From an uncultured SAR86 cluster bacterium (GTDB taxonomy: Bacteria; Pseudomonadota; Gammaproteobacteria; Magnimaribacterales; D2472), in NCBI GenBank assembly GCA_902596165.1, contig CACJSU010000002.1:62001-126000 (forward strand): a DNA stretch of 64,000 nucleotides, written 5' to 3'. Shown piece after piece: positions 44,355 through 51,259 of the stretch (the first letter of the stretch is position 1; each line of letters opens with the position of its first letter). The position numbers and the translations under genes are program-made. The notes under the pieces were generated by a model. That model had not been told where the DNA came from and did not search any database. It saw only the letters and a list, made by a program, of their open reading frames with translations.

Positions 44355-44374
44355 TAGTATATATACATACAGTA
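44355..44374. promoter_or_regulatory. LexA-box-like site between divergent operons
   Basis: Read on the minus strand, TACTGTATGTATATATACTA matches the E. coli LexA consensus at 17 of 20 positions. The left half-site CTGT is perfect; the right half (ATAC for ACAG) is degenerate. It lies between the divergent genes 43348-44352 and 44421-44594, so it could act on either. A much better box is 1.7 kb away at 46040. Confidence 0.4.
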
Positions 44375-44420
44375 TTAATTTAAACCCCTAAAATACAAAA
44401 AAACAGTTTAATATTGGTAA

Positions 44421-44594
44421 ATGAAAAATATCCTGATAATTTTTGTGGGATTAGCTGCAGTTTTCTCTTTAATGTATTTTTTGGTATATGAACCAGATAA
44501 TGAATTAGAGTTATGGTGTGAAAACTTTATGACTCAAGATGATAGCTCCATTGATGAGCCTTTAATGCAGACCATCAGAGAGACATGCAAATAA
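44421..44594 (+). CDS. small single-helix membrane protein (57 residues)
   Basis: An ATG frame of 57 codons ending in TAA at 44594. Residues about 3-23 are one hydrophobic helix (ILIIFVGLAAVFSLMYFLVY), followed by a short acidic tail with two cysteines (LWCENF; RETCK). The next gene, a lipoprotein, starts inside its end (ATG at 44585), the overlap expected of coupled genes. No family recognised. Divergent from the OGFr-like operon. Confidence 0.6.
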   Translation: MKNILIIFVGLAAVFSLMYFLVYEPDNELELWCENFMTQDDSSIDEPLMQTIRETCK

Positions 44595-45043
44595 AGACTG
44601 CCCTCCTCCTATTAATCACCCTTGTGATAACTGGTTGCAATAAACCATTAGATCCCGTTTCCTATTTAGCCTGCGAACAAGACTATCAAAAAGCCGACAA
44701 AATATATGTCATGACTGATACAGATAAAGACTTTGTTATGGTGCAATTTGGGAACGCTTTTATGGCTGAATGGGAGTTATTTGATATTGTTTACTCTAAT
44801 GTCTCGACAACAGACAATCTATTTAAATTTAATTATGAGTTTTCAGCTAAACAAAAAGCATTCCCAGATACTGAAATTGTGTACAAGGCGTATTGGGACG
44901 CCGAGGTAGATAGATATCATTTAACATTAAAAATTGATGGTAAAAGATCTTCTATTGTTGAATATGAAGGCAGGTTCAAGGAAACGCCTGGCGAGACTTA
45001 TCAAGATATCCTTCATTGTAAAGAAATGGATATAAATATTTAA
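44585..45043 (+). CDS. lipoprotein of unknown function
   Basis: 152 residues with a lipoprotein signal peptide (LLLLITLVITGC, lipid-bearing Cys18). The mature part is rich in beta strands and acidic, with no motif I recognise (KDFVMVQFGNAFMAEWELFD; VYKAYWDAEVDRYHLTLKI). Overlaps the 57-residue membrane protein gene upstream and is followed 10 bases later by the 294-residue gene, so the three probably form one transcript. Confidence 0.75.
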   Translation: MQIKTALLLLITLVITGCNKPLDPVSYLACEQDYQKADKIYVMTDTDKDFVMVQFGNAFMAEWELFDIVYSNVSTTDNLFKFNYEFSAKQKAFPDTEIVYKAYWDAEVDRYHLTLKIDGKRSSIVEYEGRFKETPGETYQDILHCKEMDINI

Positions 45044-45053
45044 TTATTAAATA

Positions 45054-45938
45054 ATGAACCAATTAGCTGAACAAACAATTGATGCAATGATTGATAACCA
45101 TGATGAGAGAAAGGAAAAAAACATGATTGAGAAATTTAAAGATTTTTGGTCAAGATACATTCCATATGAGCTTCATCCGGATGATTATGAGTCAATATAT
45201 AATTCTAATAAAGCCTATCAAATTATAGATAACCCAAATAAATTTTTAATAGATATAGATATCGGTACTTTAAATAATGATTTTTCAAGCGATTTGAAAA
45301 ATAACCGATTCAACGAATCTTTTCAGAGAACCTTCAATCCTCATGCCATCCATACTAATTTGTATTGCAAAACTTTTATAGGAAATATTGAAAATGCAAA
45401 GGTAATAATTCTTTATGGAAATCCCGGATTAAAGCTTGGGGACTATCGAGATGAACACGAGGACGAAGATTATATCAATGAACTAGATAGCGATTTAAAT
45501 TTTACCTCTAATGGTTTTTTATGTTTAAGAGAAGTTGCAAAAGAAACTGGTGGATATAATTATTGGAATAATGGAAATAGGTTTAAGAAGATTATTCAAG
45601 AATATTCAGATCAAAAAGGGGTGTCTTACAGTGATAGTCATTCCTTCATTGCAAAAAACATTTGTCTTTTAGAATCAATTGGCTATCACTCAACAAAAAC
45701 ACCCATCTTAAAGCCCACCGATTTTGCTTCTAGCATTATTACAAAAGAATTAGTGCATAATTATTTTCTGCCTAAGGCAAGAAATGGAGAAGTAATAATA
45801 TTTTCATGGAGACAATCTAATTTTTGGGGTCTAGAGTCTGAATCAAACGTTATTATTCGAAACCCAAATGCAGCTATAAATTCATACCTTACAGATGATG
45901 AAAATAGAGCCATTATAAATTTTTTACTAGATTCTTAA
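45054..45938 (+). CDS. hypothetical protein, weakly resembling uracil-DNA-glycosylase-fold proteins
   Basis: 294 residues, soluble. Unannotated, but several short motifs recall an uncharacterised group of bacterial proteins with a possible UDG-like fold: ENAKVIILYGNPGLKLGDY (NPG after a strand), YNYWNNGNRFKKI, and ICLLESIGYHSTKT (a YHS motif), then EVIIFSWRQSNFWGL. I rank this as a guess. The catalytic residues of true UDGs cannot be placed. It ends a set with the small membrane protein and the lipoprotein; a LexA box follows 100 bases after its stop. Confidence 0.65.
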   Translation: MNQLAEQTIDAMIDNHDERKEKNMIEKFKDFWSRYIPYELHPDDYESIYNSNKAYQIIDNPNKFLIDIDIGTLNNDFSSDLKNNRFNESFQRTFNPHAIHTNLYCKTFIGNIENAKVIILYGNPGLKLGDYRDEHEDEDYINELDSDLNFTSNGFLCLREVAKETGGYNYWNNGNRFKKIIQEYSDQKGVSYSDSHSFIAKNICLLESIGYHSTKTPILKPTDFASSIITKELVHNYFLPKARNGEVIIFSWRQSNFWGLESESNVIIRNPNAAINSYLTDDENRAIINFLLDS

Positions 45939-46037
45939 TCTTAATTCTTTTTTTTGGTTTCAAGCAATTTCTTATATATCTAGAAGTGATCCCCTTAGAT
46001 AATTTTTTATAACAAATGTAAGAATTTATAAATGAAT

Positions 46038-46061
46038 AATACTGTTTATATGTACAGTATT
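46038..46061. promoter_or_regulatory. strong LexA (SOS) box
   Basis: TACTGTTTATATGTACAGTA at 46040-46059 agrees with the E. coli LexA consensus at 18 of 20 positions, and both half-sites (CTGT, ACAG) are perfect with the exact 8-base spacer. The palindrome extends to arms AATACTGT and ACAGTATT. It ends 33 bases before the start of the 150-residue gene, a normal distance for an operator overlapping the promoter. Confidence 0.75.
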
Positions 46062-46093
46062 AAGAATTTACTATATATTCAATAGTTCCGTTT

Positions 46094-46546
46094 ATGAACA
46101 AAAAAGGAATTAAATACATCCCATATAGGGGAGACAAATTTAGAGATGACAGAATGTTTGTATTTAATATTGTCGAAGGGAAGCTTGAAGAACACAGTCA
46201 AGAAGGAATTAAGATAAGAAAAGGTTTTTGGGTTCTCTATTACAGAAATAATTTAGACTTAACGTTATGCGACAAGAAATTTTTTAAAACCAAATCAGCC
46301 GCAGAAAATTCAGTCAGATTTAACGAACCGTTAATTCCATTAATTTCTAATTTTGAAGAGCCATATCCAATTTTTAAAGGTGAGGATGGTTGGGAGTTAT
46401 GGAATGAATGGCTAAATTTTAGAGGGTTACATTCGGCAATATCCGGTTATCAAAACTTTCCTCTGGATGTTACGCCAGAGGGGGGTTCATTCACTATTGG
46501 TAATTCTTATATGGATATATATCTTCAAAGGCATCAAATTAACTAA
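46094..46546 (+). CDS. hypothetical protein behind a LexA box
   Basis: 150 residues, soluble, not recognised. It has a tryptophan-rich region (FKGEDGWELWNEWLNFRG) and many charged residues; no signal, helix or nuclease motif is visible. The start ATG follows TAGTTCCGTTT with little Shine-Dalgarno. The upstream LexA box suggests that it is induced by DNA damage. Possible roles include DNA repair, an SOS-controlled toxin or a phage-derived function; none is supported by a motif. Confidence 0.7.
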   Translation: MNKKGIKYIPYRGDKFRDDRMFVFNIVEGKLEEHSQEGIKIRKGFWVLYYRNNLDLTLCDKKFFKTKSAAENSVRFNEPLIPLISNFEEPYPIFKGEDGWELWNEWLNFRGLHSAISGYQNFPLDVTPEGGSFTIGNSYMDIYLQRHQIN

Positions 46547-46584
46547 GCCTTAAGAACTTTATGAAAATGATTTTTAATCAAGAT

Positions 46585-47271
46585 CTAGATCTTTACCTGC
46601 TTTTCTGCAGCCCTGAGCATGTGACCTGAATTACATATTTGTTGAGCTTGATAAGTAGAATCTTTTAATCCCTCTAATACATATGTTTGATTCTTTAGCC
46701 CTGAAGTAGATTGAAACTTTACATCCACTATCGAAGCGCTAAAAAAAGACGGAAAGTCTTTGAGTGCAAACCACCCAATCCTTTCACCCTTTGGTGAGTC
46801 CATGACGAACTCTAGATCAAGCTTGGCTTTCTTTGGCTTCTTTTTATCTACCATCATTTTTGCATAGACAATGGCACCTTGATTCATTGCTTCTGGCACC
46901 TCTGTCATTAAATAAGGATAGTTGGGAATACAGTGAGGTCGTTCAATATGAAAACCCAATTGCGTTCCATCATCCATGTCCTCAGCTTCTTTGGCTACGG
47001 TTAGTTCGTTCTCACTTAAATCATCTATGTGAAAGTTATCTAAAGTTCTGATGCTGACCTCAGCATAAGTCAAGGTACTCAACAGCATCATAAATACAAC
47101 CGACTTACCTTTAAACGAATTGCTTTGCCCAGAAAAGGGCCCCAAACGCATGACATGGATTTTCTGGAGTTTAATTTCATCCACTGGTTTTGGTTTTCTA
47201 AGCTTCCTAACAAACATAAAGGTCGTTAAAGCAACTAGTCCTATTATTGATGCTGCGAGTATCTCAATCAT
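46585..47271 (-). CDS. membrane-associated protein with candidate ECF promoter
   Basis: 228 residues. Two hydrophobic stretches (about 4-21 and about 57-71, VVFMMLLSTLTYA) are followed by about 155 residues of likely periplasmic domain, not recognised, with two cysteine-containing segments (RPHCIPNYPYL; QQICNSGHM). It has an excellent ribosome site, GGAGG seven bases before the ATG. A candidate promoter at 47310-47341 matches that of the ECF sigma gene, so this is probably a target of that sigma factor and might be the system's envelope effector. Confidence 0.72.
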   Translation of the reverse strand: MIEILAASIIGLVALTTFMFVRKLRKPKPVDEIKLQKIHVMRLGPFSGQSNSFKGKSVVFMMLLSTLTYAEVSIRTLDNFHIDDLSENELTVAKEAEDMDDGTQLGFHIERPHCIPNYPYLMTEVPEAMNQGAIVYAKMMVDKKKPKKAKLDLEFVMDSPKGERIGWFALKDFPSFFSASIVDVKFQSTSGLKNQTYVLEGLKDSTYQAQQICNSGHMLRAAEKQVKI

Positions 47272-47309
47272 TAATCCCTCCTTATGGATAGTTATTAAGT
47301 GGTCTAATA

Positions 47310-47341
47310 CTTAAACGGAGGAAGTGGAGGTTTGTTACAAA
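47310..47341 (-). promoter_or_regulatory. candidate ECF-type promoter of the 228-residue gene
   Basis: On the minus strand: TTTGTAAC (47334-47341), 17 bases, GTTTAAG (47310-47316), then ATTA one base on. The spacer length and both boxes agree with the site before the sigma factor gene at 49323-49354. The spacer also shares CCACTTCC-like sequence. Confidence 0.55.
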
Positions 47342-47356
47342 GAAATTGATTATTGT

Positions 47357-48115
47357 TTAGCTTAGCTCTTCTATAGTTTCTGGAATTGAGAGGCCTTGCA
47401 GATTATGAATTTGAGCTTGTATATTTTTTTTTCGCAAATCTAATGGTTTTGTTTTGCCAAATGGAGATGAGCCCCCTTTGAACTCAGTATCTTGAAAATC
47501 ATAATCCTCAAAATCAAATAAGATTTTCATCGCGGTTAGTTTATTAATAGGTTTCTTTGAGCCTAGGTTCATTGTTGTTGAAACATTTGCTAAGTGATCT
47601 GCAGAACTGTGCAGTTTCATAAAATGTTTAAATAATGACTCTTCATCATTTCCTTCTTTAATGTCGGAAATCATTTTTAATTTTTCTCTTGACTTGATAT
47701 CGCCATCTTGTGAAATGACATCCAATAAGGAGGTTATAAAAATGTATGGCAGCTCATCTTGCACATTCTTTAAATCAAAATTATCTAGGTATGATTTAAT
47801 TTCATCAGATGCCGTAATCTTAAGTGTCATCGGGAATTGAACCATCCCATGAAAAAGAGCAACCCTTCTTCGATCAAATTGATCAATCTCAGTAGTTAAA
47901 TCTTCAAGAATTTTAATTAACTCTTGATCTAATTGAATATTATTAAATAAGAAATCTCGCTTTGTCTCATTCATAAGATATCTTTTTATACTTGATTTAT
48001 AAGTTAACTCATCCTTAATATCATGATATGTAATATCTTCTGGACAACCCTTACAAGTTCCATAGATCCTAAATGCAATTGCTCTAATTTGTTTTTTTGA
48101 AAATTTCTTTGCCAC
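47357..48115 (-). CDS. hypothetical protein of the ECF sigma operon with TerB-like segment
   Basis: 252 residues, GTG start, two bases after the anti-sigma stop, so third in the sigma-factor operon. Soluble. Residues about 125-160 (FITSLLDVISQDGDIKSREK) resemble the TerB helix motif with its acidic DG; this is tentative. An N-terminal CKGCPED could bind metal. The N-terminus is basic (KKFSKKQIRAIAF). It could be a cytosolic partner of the sigma/anti-sigma pair. Confidence 0.65.
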   Translation of the reverse strand: MAKKFSKKQIRAIAFRIYGTCKGCPEDITYHDIKDELTYKSSIKRYLMNETKRDFLFNNIQLDQELIKILEDLTTEIDQFDRRRVALFHGMVQFPMTLKITASDEIKSYLDNFDLKNVQDELPYIFITSLLDVISQDGDIKSREKLKMISDIKEGNDEESLFKHFMKLHSSADHLANVSTTMNLGSKKPINKLTAMKILFDFEDYDFQDTEFKGGSSPFGKTKPLDLRKKNIQAQIHNLQGLSIPETIEELS

Positions 48116-48117
48116 TG

Positions 48118-48741
48118 TTAGTTTAAATAACTTTCAACCATCTGCTGAGCAGTGACTGGGTCTATCATTTGGACTAGAGCTTTATCAGGTTTTACAAAAT
48201 CTTTGTCAGCTCTTATAGAGGTTAAGTCACCGCCAATAAAGGCATTGGTGTTAGCTGCAAAGACTCCGTACATAACCTGATAAATTGTTGCATCCATCTC
48301 ATCGGTCATAGATGAAGCAAGTGACCAGACAGTGTTTACTTCATAGTTCTTAATGGTTTGTGGCTGTGGAATAGATGCTGGGATGTTAACTTGGATATTA
48401 GACATGGCTGGTGTTTCAGTGGCTGGAGTCATAAAGGGACCGAAGGTAATGAGCATGGCAACAGCAGCCATCATCAAGCCTGATGCAGGGACCCAACGAG
48501 TCCAGAACGTATCTTTAGACTCTAGGGTGTCATCAATAAACTTGAGTAACTTCTTGTTAGTCTTATGCATCTCTTTGGATTGAAAGAAATTCTCAAGACG
48601 TTTATTGGCAAAGAGCAATCTTTCATAGAACTCTCTAGCCACATCCGATGCATCAACAATGCTTCTGACTTCCGCAGAGTTACAGTAATCCATGCCATCA
48701 TCGACGTATCCTGCTAATTGGAGTTTAAGGCGTTGATTCAT
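48118..48741 (-). CDS. anti-sigma-factor-like membrane protein with FimV/LysM-like periplasmic domain
   Basis: 207 residues, translationally coupled to the sigma gene: the ATG at 48741 overlaps its stop (ATGA) and follows a perfect GGGAGGAA site, which favours this start over a TTG seven codons earlier. A cytosolic part of about 80 residues, one membrane helix (PASGLMMAAVAMLITFGPF), a proline-rich linker, then a periplasmic domain that matches the FimV N-terminal domain: NTVWSLASSMT, IYQVMYGVFAANTNAFIGGD, LTSIRADKDFVKP. FimV domains of this type are LysM-related and bind peptidoglycan. The position after an ECF sigma gene and the one-helix layout are those of an anti-sigma factor. Confidence 0.8.
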   Translation of the reverse strand: MNQRLKLQLAGYVDDGMDYCNSAEVRSIVDASDVAREFYERLLFANKRLENFFQSKEMHKTNKKLLKFIDDTLESKDTFWTRWVPASGLMMAAVAMLITFGPFMTPATETPAMSNIQVNIPASIPQPQTIKNYEVNTVWSLASSMTDEMDATIYQVMYGVFAANTNAFIGGDLTSIRADKDFVKPDKALVQMIDPVTAQQMVESYLN

Positions 48742-49298
48742 TTCTGCTTCCTCCCTAAACAATCTGCCAGCAAAGCTCTGGCTCTCTTGGCTTTGGTTCT
48801 TAGGTTGCCCTTAGAGATATTACCGATGAACTTTTGAATAACATTGTAATCATGCCCTGCCCCTTTCATTGCCAAAATCGTTCTGTCGATTTCATGTTGC
48901 TGTTTTAGACAATGCATGAGCTCTTGATGCTCATAAAATTTCAATTTATTCTCATCTATAAATGGTTCAAGATTTAGTTCATCAAAGGAATCAACCTTAG
49001 AATCTTTTCTGCATTTATCGATAAAACCATTGCGAAGAATTGTTTTGGCATAAGCAAGAGGATATTCAGCAGATAAAAATTTATCTTTGTTCTCAATAAG
49101 TTTGAGTATCGTTGCCTGACACAAGTCTTCAGCATCGGCCATGTTGCCACTCAGACTTAAAGCAAAAGGTAAAAGTTTTGGACTGACAATGTGTAAAGCT
49201 TCTTTTAGTGAGGGTGGATTTAGTTTGGGTGGAGTTGCAACCTTAGAAACACGAGTCTGTGTTTGTGTGAATATATTGAGTGAATTGGTTGCTTCCAT
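48738..49298 (-). CDS. ECF-type RNA polymerase sigma factor
   Basis: 186 residues with sigma region 2 (NMADAEDLCQATILKLIEN; PLAYAKTILRNGFIDKCRKDS) and a region-4 helix-turn-helix (NISKGNLRTKAKRARALL). It is a divergent ECF, with the second half reading IDRTILAMKGAGHDYNVIQKF. It lies upstream of its likely anti-sigma and carries a candidate ECF promoter, consistent with autoregulation. The N-terminal 30 residues are an unusual tail rich in Thr and Ser. No RpoE stress gene is next to it. Confidence 0.88.
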   Translation of the reverse strand: MEATNSLNIFTQTQTRVSKVATPPKLNPPSLKEALHIVSPKLLPFALSLSGNMADAEDLCQATILKLIENKDKFLSAEYPLAYAKTILRNGFIDKCRKDSKVDSFDELNLEPFIDENKLKFYEHQELMHCLKQQHEIDRTILAMKGAGHDYNVIQKFIGNISKGNLRTKAKRARALLADCLGRKQK

Positions 49299-49322
49299 GT
49301 CTTTAATTAATACTACCTAATT

Positions 49323-49354
49323 CTTAGACCATATGGGAAGTGGGTAGTTACAAA
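49323..49354 (-). promoter_or_regulatory. candidate autoregulated ECF promoter of the sigma factor operon
   Basis: On the minus strand: TTTGTAAC (49347-49354), 17 bases, GTCTAAG (49323-49329), then ATTA one base on. It lies 24 bases upstream of the sigma start codon. GTCTAA is the usual ECF -10 type. The same two boxes with the same 17-base spacing occur at 47310-47341. Confidence 0.6.
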
Positions 49355-49368
49355 TAAAGTTGAAATAT

Positions 49369-49400
49369 TTTGTAACAATAAGACATTATATTCGTTTGGT
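49369..49400 (+). promoter_or_regulatory. candidate divergent ECF-like promoter
   Basis: TTTGTAAC (49369-49376), 17 bases, GTTTGGT (49394-49400). The -35 half is identical to the other two sites, while the -10 half departs after GTTT. It lies 24 bases upstream of the 64-residue gene on the plus strand and back-to-back with the sigma promoter. Confidence 0.35.
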
Positions 49401-49424
49401 AAAAATCTATGTTTATAATAAAAA

Positions 49425-49619
49425 ATGGTAAAAGCAACTAAAGAATATAGAGTAAAAAAAGCATTAAAGAACATAGAGTATGGAATTAACATCTTAAATA
49501 AAGACTATGTTTCTCATTTTACAGAACCATCATTAGATGATCTCAACAAGTCATTTGAATTCATCCAAAAAGAAATGCAAGTAGTAATTGATAGAAATTT
49601 TGGTTATCCAAAAAAATAG
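49425..49619 (+). CDS. small hypothetical protein
   Basis: 64 residues, basic at the start (MVKATKEYRVKKALKNIEYG) and helical throughout; not recognised. It begins 24 bases after a candidate ECF-like promoter and ends 12 bases before the HEPN-like gene, so it may be co-transcribed with it. Small proteins before HEPN RNases sometimes act as antitoxin partners, but there is no motif to support that here. Confidence 0.55.
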   Translation: MVKATKEYRVKKALKNIEYGINILNKDYVSHFTEPSLDDLNKSFEFIQKEMQVVIDRNFGYPKK

Positions 49620-49631
49620 GTAGTTAGACTT

Positions 49632-51020
49632 ATGCTTACAAAGAAATTAACAAGAGAGTACGACAATTTTATTGAAAATTTATTTTTTCTTACAGAACAA
49701 AATCATATAAATTTTTTTAAAGCGTCAAATTTGCGAAAGAAAAACATCTCTCAGATAGTGGAGCTTGAAAACACTAAACCAAAACAAGATCCTTCGATTA
49801 GTAATTATGACTATGCAGATTTCTTAGATGACTTCAATCAATTATATGATCAAATTGAATACCAAGATAAATCTTTATGGCTTCCATCGAATGCAAACTT
49901 TATATATTTAATGTCTTTGTATGAAAATTTTTTGAGTCAAACTATTAAATTATTAATAAAACATGATAAACATATTCAAGAAAAATATATGCAAAAATAT
50001 CAAGGAGATGCTGAAGAATTAAATAAAAAAGGCAATAGAGAATTAATAAAGGACATTCGAAATACTCAAAAGTGTATTGAGAATATTGATTTATTAACTA
50101 TCCCACAATATAAAAAATATATTAATCATCTTCTCGGATTACATCATAAAGATCCCGCTTATCTTAAGCACAACAACTTCTATATTGAAGCAAGAGAAAG
50201 AAGTAATTTATTTAAACATAGGGGAACAGAGATTGATGATAAGTTTGAAAAAAGTCTTACAGAAAATCTTGCTTCTGAGGGAGATAAAAATAATAAGTAC
50301 TCAAAAAAATTAATTAAGTTTGCAAGAACATTTAGTCGACCGCTGAGAAAAAAATGGATTGGAGGAAAAAAGGGATGCGAGCATAAAAGAGATAAAAAAA
50401 GTGGATGTGTAAACTGTAGTGCAAAGTTTAAAACCCCAATTGGGCGAGACTTATCTGTAAACCCATCTTATTTTGAACATTCTGCATCTACGATTTTCTT
50501 TTTATCATCAGTTATTTATAGAACCGCTTTTAATATTGCTAATAAAAATAGCAAAGACCAGCCTAACCTAAATAAAGAACATGATTTTATGTGCAAAATG
50601 GGAATCGATTTTAATAGGTTGAGTGGATATGTAATTCCCTTACAGATAAATACATATTCTAGAAATCATTTGCAATTCAAGCCAGATGACGTTGAAAATG
50701 TAAATTATTTTCTTTGTACGAATAACATTCTTGAAAGAAAATTAGACCTCAAACTCAAAACCGCCAAAATCAATGACATTAAAGACGATAAAGAGATATC
50801 TGTTTTGACTAAAAGTAGAGATCATTTTTTTCAGAATATCAATGACAATAACATCAAAGATATTGTGACGTCATATATTAAAAAGAATTATGAGGATTAC
50901 TTGTCTCTTGGATTGAAAGTCGCAAATAGAAAAACACATTTAGCAGACTGGTTTATGACAAAAGATTTATTAAAAAGTACAAAATTTAAAAAGTTATTTA
51001 AACAGTTAAATAATTCATAG
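49632..51020 (+). CDS. large HEPN-like protein with possible zinc-binding segment
   Basis: 462 residues, soluble and basic. Residues about 183-205 (EARERSNLFKHRGTEID) look like the R-x(4-6)-H RNase motif of HEPN domains (Arg190, His196), preceded by the long helices with LWLPSNANFIYLMSLYENFL typical of RiboL-PSP-HEPN proteins. The middle has Cys249-x-His251 and Cys259-x2-Cys262, a possible zinc knuckle. The C-terminal 190 residues are not recognised. HEPN RNases are common in abortive-infection and toxin systems; the R-M genes lie 5 kb away. Confidence 0.68.
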   Translation: MLTKKLTREYDNFIENLFFLTEQNHINFFKASNLRKKNISQIVELENTKPKQDPSISNYDYADFLDDFNQLYDQIEYQDKSLWLPSNANFIYLMSLYENFLSQTIKLLIKHDKHIQEKYMQKYQGDAEELNKKGNRELIKDIRNTQKCIENIDLLTIPQYKKYINHLLGLHHKDPAYLKHNNFYIEARERSNLFKHRGTEIDDKFEKSLTENLASEGDKNNKYSKKLIKFARTFSRPLRKKWIGGKKGCEHKRDKKSGCVNCSAKFKTPIGRDLSVNPSYFEHSASTIFFLSSVIYRTAFNIANKNSKDQPNLNKEHDFMCKMGIDFNRLSGYVIPLQINTYSRNHLQFKPDDVENVNYFLCTNNILERKLDLKLKTAKINDIKDDKEISVLTKSRDHFFQNINDNNIKDIVTSYIKKNYEDYLSLGLKVANRKTHLADWFMTKDLLKSTKFKKLFKQLNNS

Positions 51021-51031
51021 AGCACGGTTAA

Positions 51032-51259
51032 ACGCATGTAAACTATTTTCCATCTCTTCATGGGCTAGCAGAGAATACTACTTTTACTTTTGAAGAAAAT
51101 GATATTGATAAAGAGATTAATATTAATGACTTTATTCTCTCAGAAATACAAAAACTTAATGATGAAATAATTCAATCTATTCTAAGCTCATACATTGACG
51201 AGGATTATAAAAATAATATTCCTAAAAGACTTATGTCAGAATTTAATAAACTTAAGTAG
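51032..51259 (+). pseudogene. open frame without start codon, possible gene remnant
   Basis: After a TAA (51029-51031), 75 codons run open to a TAG at 51257 with coding-like content (YFPSLHGLAENTTFTFEEND, DIVDF-like acidic helices, PKRLMSEFNKLK), but no ATG, GTG or TTG near its beginning. It may be the 3' end of a gene whose start has been lost, or a piece of a frameshifted relative of the gene before it. The 231 bases between the two genes hold nothing else. It overlaps the helicase stop on the other strand by 8 bases. Confidence 0.35.

Noticed and set aside
48742..48762. TTG at 48762 as the start of the anti-sigma-like gene
   Set aside because: The ATG at 48741 has a strong GGGAGGAA ribosome site and an ATGA overlap with the sigma stop, so the longer start is unlikely.
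49299..49346. ACTACC...GGTAGT inverted repeat upstream of the sigma gene as an operator
   Set aside because: The arms are only six bases long and overlap the candidate ECF promoter boxes; the repeat may be incidental.
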